Of a stretch of 14,047 bases of DNA, positions 1 through 7,873 are shown piece by piece (position 1 is the first letter of the stretch; every line of letters begins with the position of its first letter). The stretch lies in the NCBI GenBank assembly GCA_002694065.1, contig NZKZ01000123.1, forward strand, positions 4,746 to 18,792, read 5' to 3'. The DNA comes from Acidiferrobacter sp. Lineage in GTDB: Bacteria; Pseudomonadota; Gammaproteobacteria; Arenicellales; UBA868. The notes under the pieces were generated by a model, which did no database searches, was not told the origin of the DNA, and saw only the letters and a list, made by a program, of their open reading frames with translations. The translations under genes and the position numbers were made by a program.

Positions 1-1132
1 CCCGAGCGAGCGCTTCATCGAACTGAATCCCCAGGCCCGGCTCAGTCGGTGCCTCGACGTAGCCTGACTCCCAGCGGATGGTGTTGCCGATCAGCTGCTG
101 GTGAAAACGGCCGCCCGTCTCGATAGTCTCCACCATGAGGACATTGGGAATGTTGGCAGCCAGCTGGATGTTGGCGGCCCACTCGACCGGGCCCGCGTAA
201 AGATGTGGCGCCACCTGGGCATTGAAGGCCTCAGCCATGGCCGCGATCTTTTTCGTTTCCAGAATACCGCCTGACCGTCCAAGTGCCGGTTGCAAAATTG
301 CAACGCCCCCGGTGCGCAGCAAAGCGGAAAATTCAGCCTTTGTCGTCAGACGCTCGCCTGTGGCAATAGGGATTCGGCACTGACTGGCCACATTGGCGAA
401 CTCCAGAAAATTATCCGGCGGACAGGGTTCTTCAAACCAGAGCGGATCATACGGTTCCAGGGCTTTTGCAAGCCGTATCGCGCCTGCCGTTGTGAATTGG
501 CCATGCGTTCCAAACAGGATATCGGCACCCGTACCGACGGTCTGTCGAATACGTTTGCAAAACTCAACGGAGCGGGCGATATCACTCAGTGCCGGTTGAT
601 GTCCGCCCCGTAGCGTATAGGGTCCGGCGGGATCAAATTTCATCGCCGTAAACCCCTGGTCAAGCATGTGCTGGGCGCTTTCGGCAGCCATCTCGGCATC
701 ATTCCAGAAGGCATTGATGTCGTGATGGGCAAGCGGATAAAGATAGCTGTAGGAGCGGATCCGCTCATTCATGAGTCCGCCCAAAAGCGCATACACCGGC
801 CGATCGTGCGCCTTGCCCAAGATATCCCAACAGGCGATCTCAAGGCCGGAGAACGCACCCATCACCGTAAGATCCGGCCGTTGCGTGAAGCCCGAGGAGT
901 AAGCCCGACGGAACATCAGTTCAACGTTCTCTGGATTCTCGCCCGCCATATGGCGCGAGAACACATCCTCAATCACGCTGCGCATCGCTTCCGGACCCAC
1001 TGAGGCGGAATACACCTCGCCATAACCAACGAGGCCGTTGCTGGTCGTTAACTTGACGAAAATGAAGTAGCGCCCGCCCCAACCGGGAGGCGGGTTACCC
1101 ACAACAAAAATCTCAAGATCAGTAAGCTTCAC
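1..1132 (-). CDS. Mandelate racemase/muconate lactonizing enzyme family protein (3' end cut by window)
   Basis: This is an enolase-superfamily enzyme that probably dehydrates or isomerises an acid sugar or related carboxylate through a Mg-stabilised enolate. 377 codons are visible, and the family usually has 380-400, so only the last few residues are missing. Visible motifs are the N-terminal capping domain (residues about 1-125), MKFDP with a candidate base Lys165, GTHGQ at 208-212, WFEEP at 232-236, IATGE at 256-260 and APHLY at 308-312 with candidate His310. The first metal-ligand Asp, expected two residues before His210, is Gly208. The Asp that usually pairs with the C-terminal His (QPD) is Ala283. 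I recall similar substitutions in an uncharacterised proteobacterial branch of the family. The start is the GTG at 1130-1132, because an in-frame TAG lies upstream with no ATG between. It sits 53 bases after the PQQ dehydrogenase stop and is probably co-transcribed. Substrate unknown. Confidence 0.92.
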   Translation of the reverse strand, partial: MKLTDLEIFVVGNPPPGWGGRYFIFVKLTTSNGLVGYGEVYSASVGPEAMRSVIEDVFSRHMAGENPENVELMFRRAYSSGFTQRPDLTVMGAFSGLEIACWDILGKAHDRPVYALLGGLMNERIRSYSYLYPLAHHDINAFWNDAEMAAESAQHMLDQGFTAMKFDPAGPYTLRGGHQPALSDIARSVEFCKRIRQTVGTGADILFGTHGQFTTAGAIRLAKALEPYDPLWFEEPCPPDNFLEFANVASQCRIPIATGERLTTKAEFSALLRTGGVAILQPALGRSGGILETKKIAAMAEAFNAQVAPHLYAGPVEWAANIQLAANIPNVLMVETIETGGRFHQQLIGNTIRWESGYVEAPTEPGLGIQFDEALAR

Positions 1133-1185
1133 GTTGGTCTCGACACTATGATCTGTACGGGATGCCTATGATAGCCCCGCCGCAC

Positions 1186-2349
1186 TCACTCGGCAGGCAC
1201 CAGTTTTAATAGTTGCCCCTCGGCCGCATCCGTCAATAAATATAGAGCGCCATCGGGCCCCTGCCGGACATCCCGTATCCGGCCGAACTCTGCGCTCAGG
1301 AAGCGCTCTTCTGCTACGACCCGGCCCTGATCCAACTCAAGACGCACCAATTCCTGAAACTTCAACGAACCCAAAAACAGACTGCCTCGCCAACCCGGAA
1401 AATCTGGACCCGAATAGAAGGTCATTCCCGAAGGTGCGATCGACGGCACCCAATAGTGAACGGGCTGCTCCATGCCGCTCTTGTGAGTTCCTTCACCGAC
1501 TGCCTTGGGCAGAAAATACTCCTTGCCGTAACTGATCACCGGCCATCCGTAGTTGGCACCAGCCATCAGCCGATTAAGCTCATCACCGCCACGGGGGCCG
1601 TGTTCATGCATCCAGATAGCACCTGTTATTGGATCCTGTGCGAGCCCCTGAGGATTGCGGTTACCGTAGGCATAGAGCTCGGGCTGATCAGTGCTATGTC
1701 CGATAAAAGGATTATCGGCCGGGACAGTGCCATCAGCCATGAGACGCACCACAGAGCCGGGGTGTGTTCCCCGGTCCTGCGCCTGGGGTCGGTTACCCCT
1801 ATCTCCCAGGGTGGCGTAAAGATAGCCATCCGCAAAAAGCAGACGGCAGCCAAAATGTCTGCCGGATTTGTTCTTCGGCAGTGCCCGGAAGATCACCTTA
1901 AATTCGTCCAGGCGGTCGTCGCGAAAGATCCCGCAGCCAATTTCGGTACCGCGGCCTCCCTCGGCCTGCGCTACGTAGGACAGGCATAGCCGGCCGTTTT
2001 GGTCAAAAGCAGGATCCAGAGCGATATCCAAAAGACCGCCCTGATCCCGCTTGGCTGATATTTCGGGCAAGCCCGCAATCGGCTGATCCTGCAGTCGGCC
2101 TTTTCTTATCAGACGAAGCGCTCCGGAACGCTCGGTAACAAGAAAATCGCCTTCCGGCAAAAAAGCGATCGACCAGGGATGATCAAGACCAGTAGCTATA
2201 ACCACAACCTGAAAAGACGCCTTTTCGCTAGTGAATTCACCGAGGCGTTGCGAAAAGGCCGGCAGACAGCAACTAAGACTGATCAGAACTCCCAGCATCA
2301 GGCTCAACAGACGCATTATTTTCGAGTCGCGGCTTTGGGGAATCGGCAT
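1186..2349 (-). CDS. PQQ-dependent aldose sugar dehydrogenase (soluble, periplasmic, YliI/Asd type)
   Basis: This is a six-bladed beta-propeller quinoprotein of the glucose/sorbosone dehydrogenase family. Members oxidise aldoses to lactones in the periplasm using PQQ and pass electrons to the respiratory chain. The 387-residue product starts with a Sec signal: charged residues, a hydrophobic stretch at about 13-30 and a likely cleavage after AFS. Hallmarks in order are GLDHPWSIAF (54-63), RHFG with His165 as the probable catalytic base, GDRGN (182-186), YGNRNPQGL (228-236), HEHGPRGGDELN (248-259) and the closing QGPDGALYLL repeat. There is no haem-binding CxxCH domain, so an external acceptor is needed. 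A second ATG at 2316 (Met12) would give a more typical signal peptide. Neither start has a clear Shine-Dalgarno. It is transcribed away from frmA and is followed on the same strand by the MR/MLE gene. The exact sugar is not predictable. Confidence 0.93.
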   Translation of the reverse strand: MPIPQSRDSKIMRLLSLMLGVLISLSCCLPAFSQRLGEFTSEKASFQVVVIATGLDHPWSIAFLPEGDFLVTERSGALRLIRKGRLQDQPIAGLPEISAKRDQGGLLDIALDPAFDQNGRLCLSYVAQAEGGRGTEIGCGIFRDDRLDEFKVIFRALPKNKSGRHFGCRLLFADGYLYATLGDRGNRPQAQDRGTHPGSVVRLMADGTVPADNPFIGHSTDQPELYAYGNRNPQGLAQDPITGAIWMHEHGPRGGDELNRLMAGANYGWPVISYGKEYFLPKAVGEGTHKSGMEQPVHYWVPSIAPSGMTFYSGPDFPGWRGSLFLGSLKFQELVRLELDQGRVVAEERFLSAEFGRIRDVRQGPDGALYLLTDAAEGQLLKLVPAE

Positions 2350-2386
2350 GGCGACAAACAGAGTGACGCAAGCGCCCTGTCATCGT

Positions 2387-2413
2387 CAAGCCTGCCGTAG
2401 GCTTGGCTATAAT
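2387..2413 (+). promoter_or_regulatory. Probable frmA promoter with operator-like inverted repeat
   Basis: A perfect TATAAT lies at 2408-2413, 37 bases before the frmA ATG. Just upstream is a perfect 7-base inverted repeat: CAAGCCT at 2387-2393, spacer GCCGT, AGGCTTG at 2399-2405. It extends by one G:T mismatch and one more pair (2385/2407). No good -35 hexamer is seen at 17 bases, as expected for an activator-dependent or repressor-controlled promoter. The dyad fills the -10/-35 spacer, so a dimeric regulator bound there would contact RNA polymerase. It does not resemble the FrmR operator that I know from Escherichia coli. Function is inferred. Confidence 0.5.
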
Positions 2414-2450
2414 GCCCGGGCGAAATTTCCAGAACCCCAGGGGGAAGAAA

Positions 2451-3563
2451 ATGATTGAAACCAAAGCGGCGGTCGCTACCAAAGCCGGTCAGCCATTAAG
2501 TATTGAGACGGTCAAAGTTGACGGACCGCGTGCTGGAGAAGTGCTGGTGGAAATCAAGGCCACCGGTGTGTGCCATACCGATGCCTTTACGCTGTCGGGT
2601 GATGACCCGGAGGGACTTTTCCCCGCCATCCTCGGACACGAAGGCGCCGGAGTCGTGGTGGAGGTCGGCGAAGGTGTGACCTCCCTGTCACCGGGCGATC
2701 ATGTCATTCCGCTTTACACACCCGAGTGCCGCACTTGTGACTACTGTACTTCGGGCAAGACCAATCTGTGTCAGGCCATCCGCGAAACCCAGGGACGCGG
2801 ACTGATGCCGGATGAAAGCAGCCGCTTCTCACTGGGCAGCGACAAGCTGTTTCACTACATGGGGACGTCGACCTTCTCAAACTACACCGTTGTGCCGGAA
2901 ATCGCGCTCGCCAAGATTCGCGAAGACGCCCCCTTCGACAAGGTGTGCTACATCGGCTGCGGCGTCACCACGGGGATCGGTGCCGTAATCAATACAGCGA
3001 AAGTTGAACCCGGCGCGAACGTTGTGGTCTTCGGACTCGGCGGGATCGGGCTGAATGTGATTCAAGGCGCCCGACTGGTCGGGGCCGACAAGATTGTCGG
3101 GGTCGACCTCAACCCGGATCGCGAAGCCCTTGGCAGAAAATTCGGCATGACGCACTTCGTGAATCCGGCCGAGGTTGAAGGGGATCTCGTTCCCCACCTG
3201 GTCGAACTCACCGACGGCGGTGCCGATTACAGTTTCGAATGTATTGGCAACGTTGAGGTCATGCGCCAGGCTCTGGAGTGCTGTCATAAGGGCTGGGGCA
3301 CCAGCATCATTATCGGCGTTGCACCGGCTGGGGCAGAAATCTCGACCCGGCCCTTTCAGCTCGTTACCGGACGCAATTGGCGCGGCACCGCTTTTGGCGG
3401 AGCCAAAGGCCGAACGGATGTGCCCAAGATTGTTGACTGGTACATGGACGGCAAGATCAACATCGATGATCTCATCACGCACACCATGCCGCTTGAGGAG
3501 ATCAACAGCGCTTTCGATCTCATGCATGAGGGCAAATCCATCCGCAGCGTTGTCACTTTCTAG
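2451..3563 (+). CDS. frmA: S-(hydroxymethyl)glutathione dehydrogenase / class III alcohol dehydrogenase
   Basis: This cytosolic zinc enzyme oxidises S-(hydroxymethyl)glutathione, formed spontaneously from formaldehyde and glutathione, to S-formylglutathione with NAD+. It also acts as an S-nitrosoglutathione reductase. The 370-residue length is standard. Catalytic zinc ligands Cys41 (GVCHTD), His63 (GHEGAG) and Cys170 are present. The structural zinc site is Cys93, Cys96, Cys99 and Cys107. The Rossmann motif GLGGIG is at 195-200, with Asp219 at the end of the next strand as in NAD-preferring enzymes. The class III signature GLMPDESSRFS with Arg111 nearby supports glutathione adducts over simple alcohols. 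The ATG at 2451 follows a GGGGGAAG Shine-Dalgarno. A TTG further upstream would add 16 unconserved residues and overlap the promoter. Its stop is 12 bases before fghA. Confidence 0.97.
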   Translation: MIETKAAVATKAGQPLSIETVKVDGPRAGEVLVEIKATGVCHTDAFTLSGDDPEGLFPAILGHEGAGVVVEVGEGVTSLSPGDHVIPLYTPECRTCDYCTSGKTNLCQAIRETQGRGLMPDESSRFSLGSDKLFHYMGTSTFSNYTVVPEIALAKIREDAPFDKVCYIGCGVTTGIGAVINTAKVEPGANVVVFGLGGIGLNVIQGARLVGADKIVGVDLNPDREALGRKFGMTHFVNPAEVEGDLVPHLVELTDGGADYSFECIGNVEVMRQALECCHKGWGTSIIIGVAPAGAEISTRPFQLVTGRNWRGTAFGGAKGRTDVPKIVDWYMDGKINIDDLITHTMPLEEINSAFDLMHEGKSIRSVVTF

Positions 3564-3575
3564 GCAGTGCCGCAA

Positions 3576-4412
3576 ATGGAGTGCATACAGGAAGTCCGGA
3601 CTTTTGGCGGAACACAGCGGGTGTTCCGCCACGCGAGCGAGAGTACGCGCTGCGATATGGAGTTTGCCGTATTTGATCCGGCACCAGAGCAGTCCTCGCC
3701 CAAGCCGACACTTTTCTATCTTTCCGGCCTCACCTGCACCTGGGCCAACGTTGCCGAAAAAGGCGGAGCCCAGCGCTATGCCGCCGAACACGGCATCATG
3801 CTGGTCATGCCGGACACCTCGCCCCGTGGTCTCGGACTCCCCGGCGAAGACGACGACTACGATTTCGGCTCTGGAGCCGGGTTTTACGTCAATGCCACGC
3901 AGGCGCCCTGGAGCGAGCATTACCGGATGTTCGACTATGTAACGCAGGAACTCCCCGGCATCGTGGCAACGGATCTTCAGGGAGACCCCCAAAGAGTCGG
4001 TGTCATGGGTCACTCGATGGGGGGACATGGCGCACTGATCTGCGCCTTAAAAAGGCCTGATGTGTTCCGCTCCTGTTCCGCATTTGCGCCGATCAGCAAC
4101 CCCGTCAACTGTCCCTGGGGAGAAAAAGCCTTTGGCGGCTACCTCGGTCCCGACCGGGCCGAGTGGGCAAACTGGGATGCCTGCGCTCTCGTTGAGCAAT
4201 CAGACTTTCGCGGTGCGGTCCTGGTCGATCAGGGCGAGGCGGACAACTTTCTCGACGAACAGTTAAAGCCCCAGGCGCTGCGCAGCGCCTTTGAGGGTGC
4301 CGGGCGAGATCTCGAACTGCGAATGCAGCCGGGCTATGATCACAGCTACTACTTCATCGCTTCCTTTATCGGTGACCACATCGCGCATCATGCGCATCAG
4401 CTCATCTCGTAA
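3576..4412 (+). CDS. fghA: S-formylglutathione hydrolase
   Basis: This is an esterase-D type alpha/beta hydrolase that splits S-formylglutathione into formate and glutathione, the second step of formaldehyde detoxification. The 278 residues match the family. The nucleophile Ser147 lies in GHSMGGHG, with Asp223 (DQGEADNFL) and His256 (GYDHSYYFI) completing the triad. SGLTCTW (50-56) forms the conserved segment near the oxyanion hole. I chose the ATG at 3576 because its MECIQ start aligns with family N-termini and the AGGCAG at 3562-3567, which overlaps the frmA stop, is well spaced. A GTG at 3567 would sit too close to that site. The 12-base gap and shared Shine-Dalgarno/stop region suggest translational coupling with frmA, giving balanced amounts of both enzymes. 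Confidence 0.96.
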   Translation: MECIQEVRTFGGTQRVFRHASESTRCDMEFAVFDPAPEQSSPKPTLFYLSGLTCTWANVAEKGGAQRYAAEHGIMLVMPDTSPRGLGLPGEDDDYDFGSGAGFYVNATQAPWSEHYRMFDYVTQELPGIVATDLQGDPQRVGVMGHSMGGHGALICALKRPDVFRSCSAFAPISNPVNCPWGEKAFGGYLGPDRAEWANWDACALVEQSDFRGAVLVDQGEADNFLDEQLKPQALRSAFEGAGRDLELRMQPGYDHSYYFIASFIGDHIAHHAHQLIS

Positions 4413-4460
4413 AGGCCGTCTCAAGCTGTTGACTGCTCGGTCGATGAGGCGACCCCGCCC

Positions 4461-5336
4461 TTGAAACGCGTTGTCCTGTTGGGTGGTGCCTTTACGCTCA
4501 TCGGGTCTTTTTTCTTTTCGGCGCAGGACGCGCTCGTTAAGTGGCTCTCAACCGATTTTTCCCTGCTCCAACTGCTGCTTGTACGCAGCAGCATCATGAT
4601 TCCGGTATTTGCGCTGATCTGCGTCTGGCGTTTCGGTTCCCGGGGGCTGATGACGCAACGGCCTGGCGGTCATTTACTGCGTGCAACCTTTAACCTCGTT
4701 GCATTCTTGAGCTATTACTTCGCGATCACGAGAATGCCGCTGGTCGATGCCATCTCTATTGCGTCCGCATACCCGGTAATTCTTGCTGTCATGTCGGGGG
4801 TGATTCTGGCGGAAATGCCCAGCGGTCGGCAGATCATGGCCGTCATCGTGGGCTTTATCGGGGTGCTCTTCATTATCCAGCCGACTGGCGGAGAAGTGGA
4901 TTGGCTGGGTGCCGGCGCAGCGCTTTTTGGGTGCTTCAGTTTTGCTGCACTCGGAATCTATACCCGTCACCTTTCGCGAACGGAGTCTTCGGAACTGATG
5001 CTCCTGAGCGGAGCCATCTTTATTCTGCTGGTCTCACTGATGAGCTCACCCTGGACCTGGCAGACACCGTCCCTCAGCAGTCTCTTGCTCATGCTGGGCC
5101 TGTCTGGGGTGGCGCTCGTCGGGCAATATGCCATTACCAACGGATTTCGCTACGCACCGGTGTACCTGGTCGGTGCACTCGAATACACCACACTCATATG
5201 GGCAACCTTGTGGGGATTTTTTCTATTTGCCGAAGTGCCGACCGTGAATGTGGTGTTTGGCGCGGTGCTGGTGGTCTTGAGTGGCCTCGCTGTCGTCCTC
5301 GGAGAACGGGCCCGAGAAAAAGAGGACGCCTCCTAG
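4461..5336 (+). CDS. EamA/DMT-superfamily inner-membrane transporter
   Basis: This is a drug/metabolite-type permease of 291 residues with two repeats of about five membrane helices, probably an exporter. Typical features are the N-terminal SFFFSAQDALVKWL helix, RSSIMIPVF and RATFNLVAFLSYYFAI in the first EamA domain, and a second domain starting near residue 150 and ending with LEYTTLIWATLWGF and FGAVLVVLSGLAVVLGE. The start is a TTG: no ATG or GTG lies between the in-frame TAA that ends fghA and this codon. A GAGG (4446-4449) lies in the loop of a small hairpin (4439-4454) just upstream. The gene follows fghA by 48 bases with no terminator, so it may be a third gene of the frm operon. A direct role in formaldehyde metabolism is not shown. 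Substrate unknown. Confidence 0.9.
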   Translation: MKRVVLLGGAFTLIGSFFFSAQDALVKWLSTDFSLLQLLLVRSSIMIPVFALICVWRFGSRGLMTQRPGGHLLRATFNLVAFLSYYFAITRMPLVDAISIASAYPVILAVMSGVILAEMPSGRQIMAVIVGFIGVLFIIQPTGGEVDWLGAGAALFGCFSFAALGIYTRHLSRTESSELMLLSGAIFILLVSLMSSPWTWQTPSLSSLLLMLGLSGVALVGQYAITNGFRYAPVYLVGALEYTTLIWATLWGFFLFAEVPTVNVVFGAVLVVLSGLAVVLGERAREKEDAS

Positions 5337-5375
5337 GGCAACGCTCCAACAGCCAGGTTGCCTGTCAGTTGCCGC

Positions 5376-6104
5376 TCAGCATCCCAACTGACCCGCAAGA
5401 TCAACAAAATCTCGAGACACATAGTGGTAGTCGCCGTCGGCAGTCCGATCAGTTTTCTGATCGGGACCATGCTCAAACGGCCGCTCCACAAATGCCGTCC
5501 TGAAACCGCAGTGGGCGGCTGCTTTGAGATCATCATTGTGTGCCGCCACCAGCATGCATTCGCTGGGAGCCAGGCCGAGCGCCTGAGCTGAGCCGAGATA
5601 GGCCTGCGGCTGAGGTTTGTAGGCGCGCGCCACCTCTGCGCCCAGCACGACGTCCCAGGGCAAGCCACTGTACTTAGCCATATTCACGATCAGCGCAATG
5701 TTGCCATTCGACAGGCTCCCAATGATGTATCGGCTTTTTAGTCGTTCGAGGCCGGCAACGGCATCGGGCCAGGCATCCAGCCTATGCCAGGCGAGATTGA
5801 GTTGGACTTTTTCTGATTCGCTGAGATGATCGATTGAGAATTCCAAAAGCACCTGATCAAGATTTTCCCGATGGAGTTCATCCAGGGGGACAAAGTCTAT
5901 TTCCCCGGATCGGACCCGGGCCATCGCCGGCTGATAAAGCGCGCGCCACCGATCTGCAAACGTCTCGCTGTCAACAGACACTGAGTGACCTGCCAAAGCT
6001 GCCTGCACCTCTCTTGCGATAGAAGACCGCCAGTCAACGACCGTTCCAAAGACGTCGAACAGCAATGCGCGAGGCGCTACGGGTTCAGGATTCAGATCGG
6101 TCAT
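5376..6104 (-). CDS. HAD-superfamily hydrolase, type II haloacid dehalogenase family
   Basis: The 242-residue cytosolic protein has the full HAD motif set of the (S)-2-haloacid dehalogenase group. These are the nucleophile Asp17 in FDVFGTVVDW, SLSNGN (130-135), Lys163 in YKPQPQAY and AAHNDDL (188-194) as motif IV. Enzymes of this group displace halide from 2-haloalkanoic acids through an aspartyl ester. Many members of the AHNxDL branch have no proven dehalogenase activity, so the natural substrate is uncertain. The cap domain lies at about 25-115. The gene is single. It converges on the EamA gene (39-base gap) and diverges from the flavoreductase gene across 93 bases. No clear Shine-Dalgarno precedes the ATG, only an A-rich leader. 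Confidence 0.9.
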   Translation of the reverse strand: MTDLNPEPVAPRALLFDVFGTVVDWRSSIAREVQAALAGHSVSVDSETFADRWRALYQPAMARVRSGEIDFVPLDELHRENLDQVLLEFSIDHLSESEKVQLNLAWHRLDAWPDAVAGLERLKSRYIIGSLSNGNIALIVNMAKYSGLPWDVVLGAEVARAYKPQPQAYLGSAQALGLAPSECMLVAAHNDDLKAAAHCGFRTAFVERPFEHGPDQKTDRTADGDYHYVSRDFVDLAGQLGC

Positions 6105-6197
6105 TGTTTATGTATTGCACCTGATGTACGGTAGAGGGATTCCTTTGAGATTTCCTCCCGACAGCAGTTGGGTCCAGACTAGTCAATCGCAAACCGT

Positions 6198-7022
6198 ATG
6201 TCCACAGACAAACCCAGCGGGGTCGATACCTACAACGCGACCATAGAAAGAATCGAAACGGTTGCCGACGGGCTTTCGATCTTCTTTATCCGGCCGGACA
6301 CACCTATTCCGGGACGACTGCCGGGGCACTATGTCAGCATCGGCCTGGTCGGCCCGGACGGTAAGAAACTCATCCGCCGACCGTACTCCCTGTCTCAATC
6401 CCTGGGTCCTGCGGCCGATCCCGATCTGCTGGAGCTTTTGATCATCCGCGTGCCCGAAGGGGATCTCACACCTATTCTTTTCGATCAGAACGAAGGTGAC
6501 CGGCTTTTTGTCCGGCCGAAGATGGTTGGCACCTATCTGCTGCCGAAACTCGATGCAGACATGACGCTGATTCTCGCGTCAACCGGAACCGGTGTTGCAC
6601 CGCATATGACCATGCTGGAGACCTGCGTGGATGCCTGCAAGCAAGTGGTTATGATGGAGTGCGTGCGCTACAGCACTGAGCTCGCCTATGCCGAACAGAT
6701 CCGGCAGTTCCAGCAAACCCACCCAAACCTGGTTTACATTTCTTTGGTCACCCGCGAAGGCGGTGCCAAACGCTACATACAAGACTACTTTCGCGACGGC
6801 ATCCTCGAAAAAGAGCATGGCGTCTCGATTGCGCCGGAAACGACTCACGTCTTTGCCTGCGGCAACCCTGCCATGATCGGCATTCCCAAGGAAGACCGCA
6901 AAACCGGGGCATTGAGTTACGACACCTCCGACGGCCTGGTGGAGATTCTCGCAACCCGTTACGGCCTCACCATTCATAAGCCGCGTCAGCCGGGCCAAAT
7001 CCACTTCGAAAAATACTGGTAG
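6198..7022 (+). CDS. fpr: Ferredoxin/flavodoxin--NADP+ reductase
   Basis: This FAD enzyme moves electrons between NADPH and ferredoxin or flavodoxin. The 274 residues are somewhat longer than E. coli Fpr (about 248). Seen are the FAD-binding RRPYSLS (60-66), the dinucleotide-binding STGTGVAP (128-135), the NADP-site ACGNPAMIG (220-228) and a terminal aromatic ending IHFEKYW, where the last Trp would stack on the flavin. Relative to the short bacterial enzymes there is an extra stretch at about 229-258 between CGNPAMIG and the end, known to me from a branch of bacterial reductases. No ferredoxin gene lies in the window. The ATG at 6198 has no obvious Shine-Dalgarno; no better start lies near. 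It could equally reduce another small redox partner. Confidence 0.9.
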   Translation: MSTDKPSGVDTYNATIERIETVADGLSIFFIRPDTPIPGRLPGHYVSIGLVGPDGKKLIRRPYSLSQSLGPAADPDLLELLIIRVPEGDLTPILFDQNEGDRLFVRPKMVGTYLLPKLDADMTLILASTGTGVAPHMTMLETCVDACKQVVMMECVRYSTELAYAEQIRQFQQTHPNLVYISLVTREGGAKRYIQDYFRDGILEKEHGVSIAPETTHVFACGNPAMIGIPKEDRKTGALSYDTSDGLVEILATRYGLTIHKPRQPGQIHFEKYW

Positions 7023-7048
7023 CGATTAATCGGCCGTTATCCCCGCAC

Positions 7049-7795
7049 TTATGAGACCAAAGCCCTTAATGAAATTAAGGTGCCTACCACAGCGAGAGAG
7101 ACGAAAAAGACCCGCTTGAACTGCTCGGCAGACAAAAGCGTCTGAATACGCTGGCCCAGCGCCATACCCGCCAATCCTGCGGCAATCCCGATCACGGCGA
7201 GTCGGGTGATTCCATCCGGAAAAGCGCCCTGCCAGCCAAAGGCAGAAGCAAGCGCCACATTGGCCAACAGAAGATAGATGCCCATGGCCTGAAATAACAC
7301 CCGCCGCTCAAGATCGAGCGATTGAAAATACACGGCCAATGGGAAAACCAATACACCCGTTAGCCCCGTGATCAGGCCGGTCACGACCCCGGTCACAGGT
7401 GACAACCAGGTCTCTCGGGCTCCTGGCTTTGGTGGCTGCCACGCCGCAAGGCCCACGAGACTGTATGCAAGAATCACACCGCCTAACAGCACCGTGGGCC
7501 AATAAGCATCAATCCGAACAAGAACGCTCCCTGCCAACACGGTTGACATCGCACCGGACACATACAGAGGCCATAGCCGTTGCCATAAGACCACTAACCT
7601 GCCTCCGCTAACGGCCTGCCAGAAGTTGGTGACCACAGACGGCAACAACATAATCGCGATTGCGTCGACAAGCCCGTAGAAAGGAGTGAGGAGAGTGATC
7701 GATACCAGAGGCAGGCCGAAACCTACGACACCTTTGACCGTACCGGCTAACAGAAAGACTAAACCTGTAATAAGATAAATCTCAACCGCTTCCAT
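7049..7795 (-). CDS. TSUP (TauE/SafE) family permease
   Basis: This is an inner-membrane permease of 248 residues with about eight predicted helices in two related halves. The first half shows the glycine-rich entry AGTVKGVVGFGLPLV (17-31). The second repeats it with TGLITGLTGVLVFPLAVYF, followed by GMALGQRI near the C-terminus. Family members move sulfite, sulfoacetate, taurine-related organosulfur anions or other small anions, usually outwards. No sulfonate-degradation gene is nearby, so the substrate is open. The gene converges on the flavoreductase gene with a 26-base gap and diverges from the AEC permease. The leader before ATG is A-rich without a Shine-Dalgarno. Confidence 0.9.
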   Translation of the reverse strand: MEAVEIYLITGLVFLLAGTVKGVVGFGLPLVSITLLTPFYGLVDAIAIMLLPSVVTNFWQAVSGGRLVVLWQRLWPLYVSGAMSTVLAGSVLVRIDAYWPTVLLGGVILAYSLVGLAAWQPPKPGARETWLSPVTGVVTGLITGLTGVLVFPLAVYFQSLDLERRVLFQAMGIYLLLANVALASAFGWQGAFPDGITRLAVIGIAAGLAGMALGQRIQTLLSAEQFKRVFFVSLAVVGTLISLRALVS

Positions 7796-7873
7796 TTTTT
7801 TGGGTTACCGTGTTGCGAGGGCTTTGGCTATGCTGCACGGAATCGATTGCACCAAACCTATAGCTTCCTGTCT

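Noticed and set aside
1456..1989. 177-codon plus-strand frame inside the PQQ dehydrogenase
   Set aside because: It is antisense to a complete beta-propeller gene with all motifs intact.
2877..4028. 383-codon open frame on the minus strand across frmA and fghA
   Set aside because: It is antisense to two strongly conserved enzymes and its protein has no recognisable domain; it reflects codon bias on the opposite strand.
5337..5373. GGCAAC (5337-5342) able to pair with either of two GTTGCC copies (5357-5362, 5368-5373) between convergent genes
   Set aside because: A 6-base stem with a long loop and no T tract is not enough for a terminator call.
7023..7032. 10-base palindrome CGATTAATCG between two convergent genes
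   Set aside because: Single, short, AT-centred and not at a promoter; no second copy was noticed.
7064..7080. CCTTAAT-GAA-ATTAAGG hairpin
   Set aside because: It lies inside the last codons of the TSUP gene, is AT-rich and has no T tract, so it is probably incidental coding sequence.
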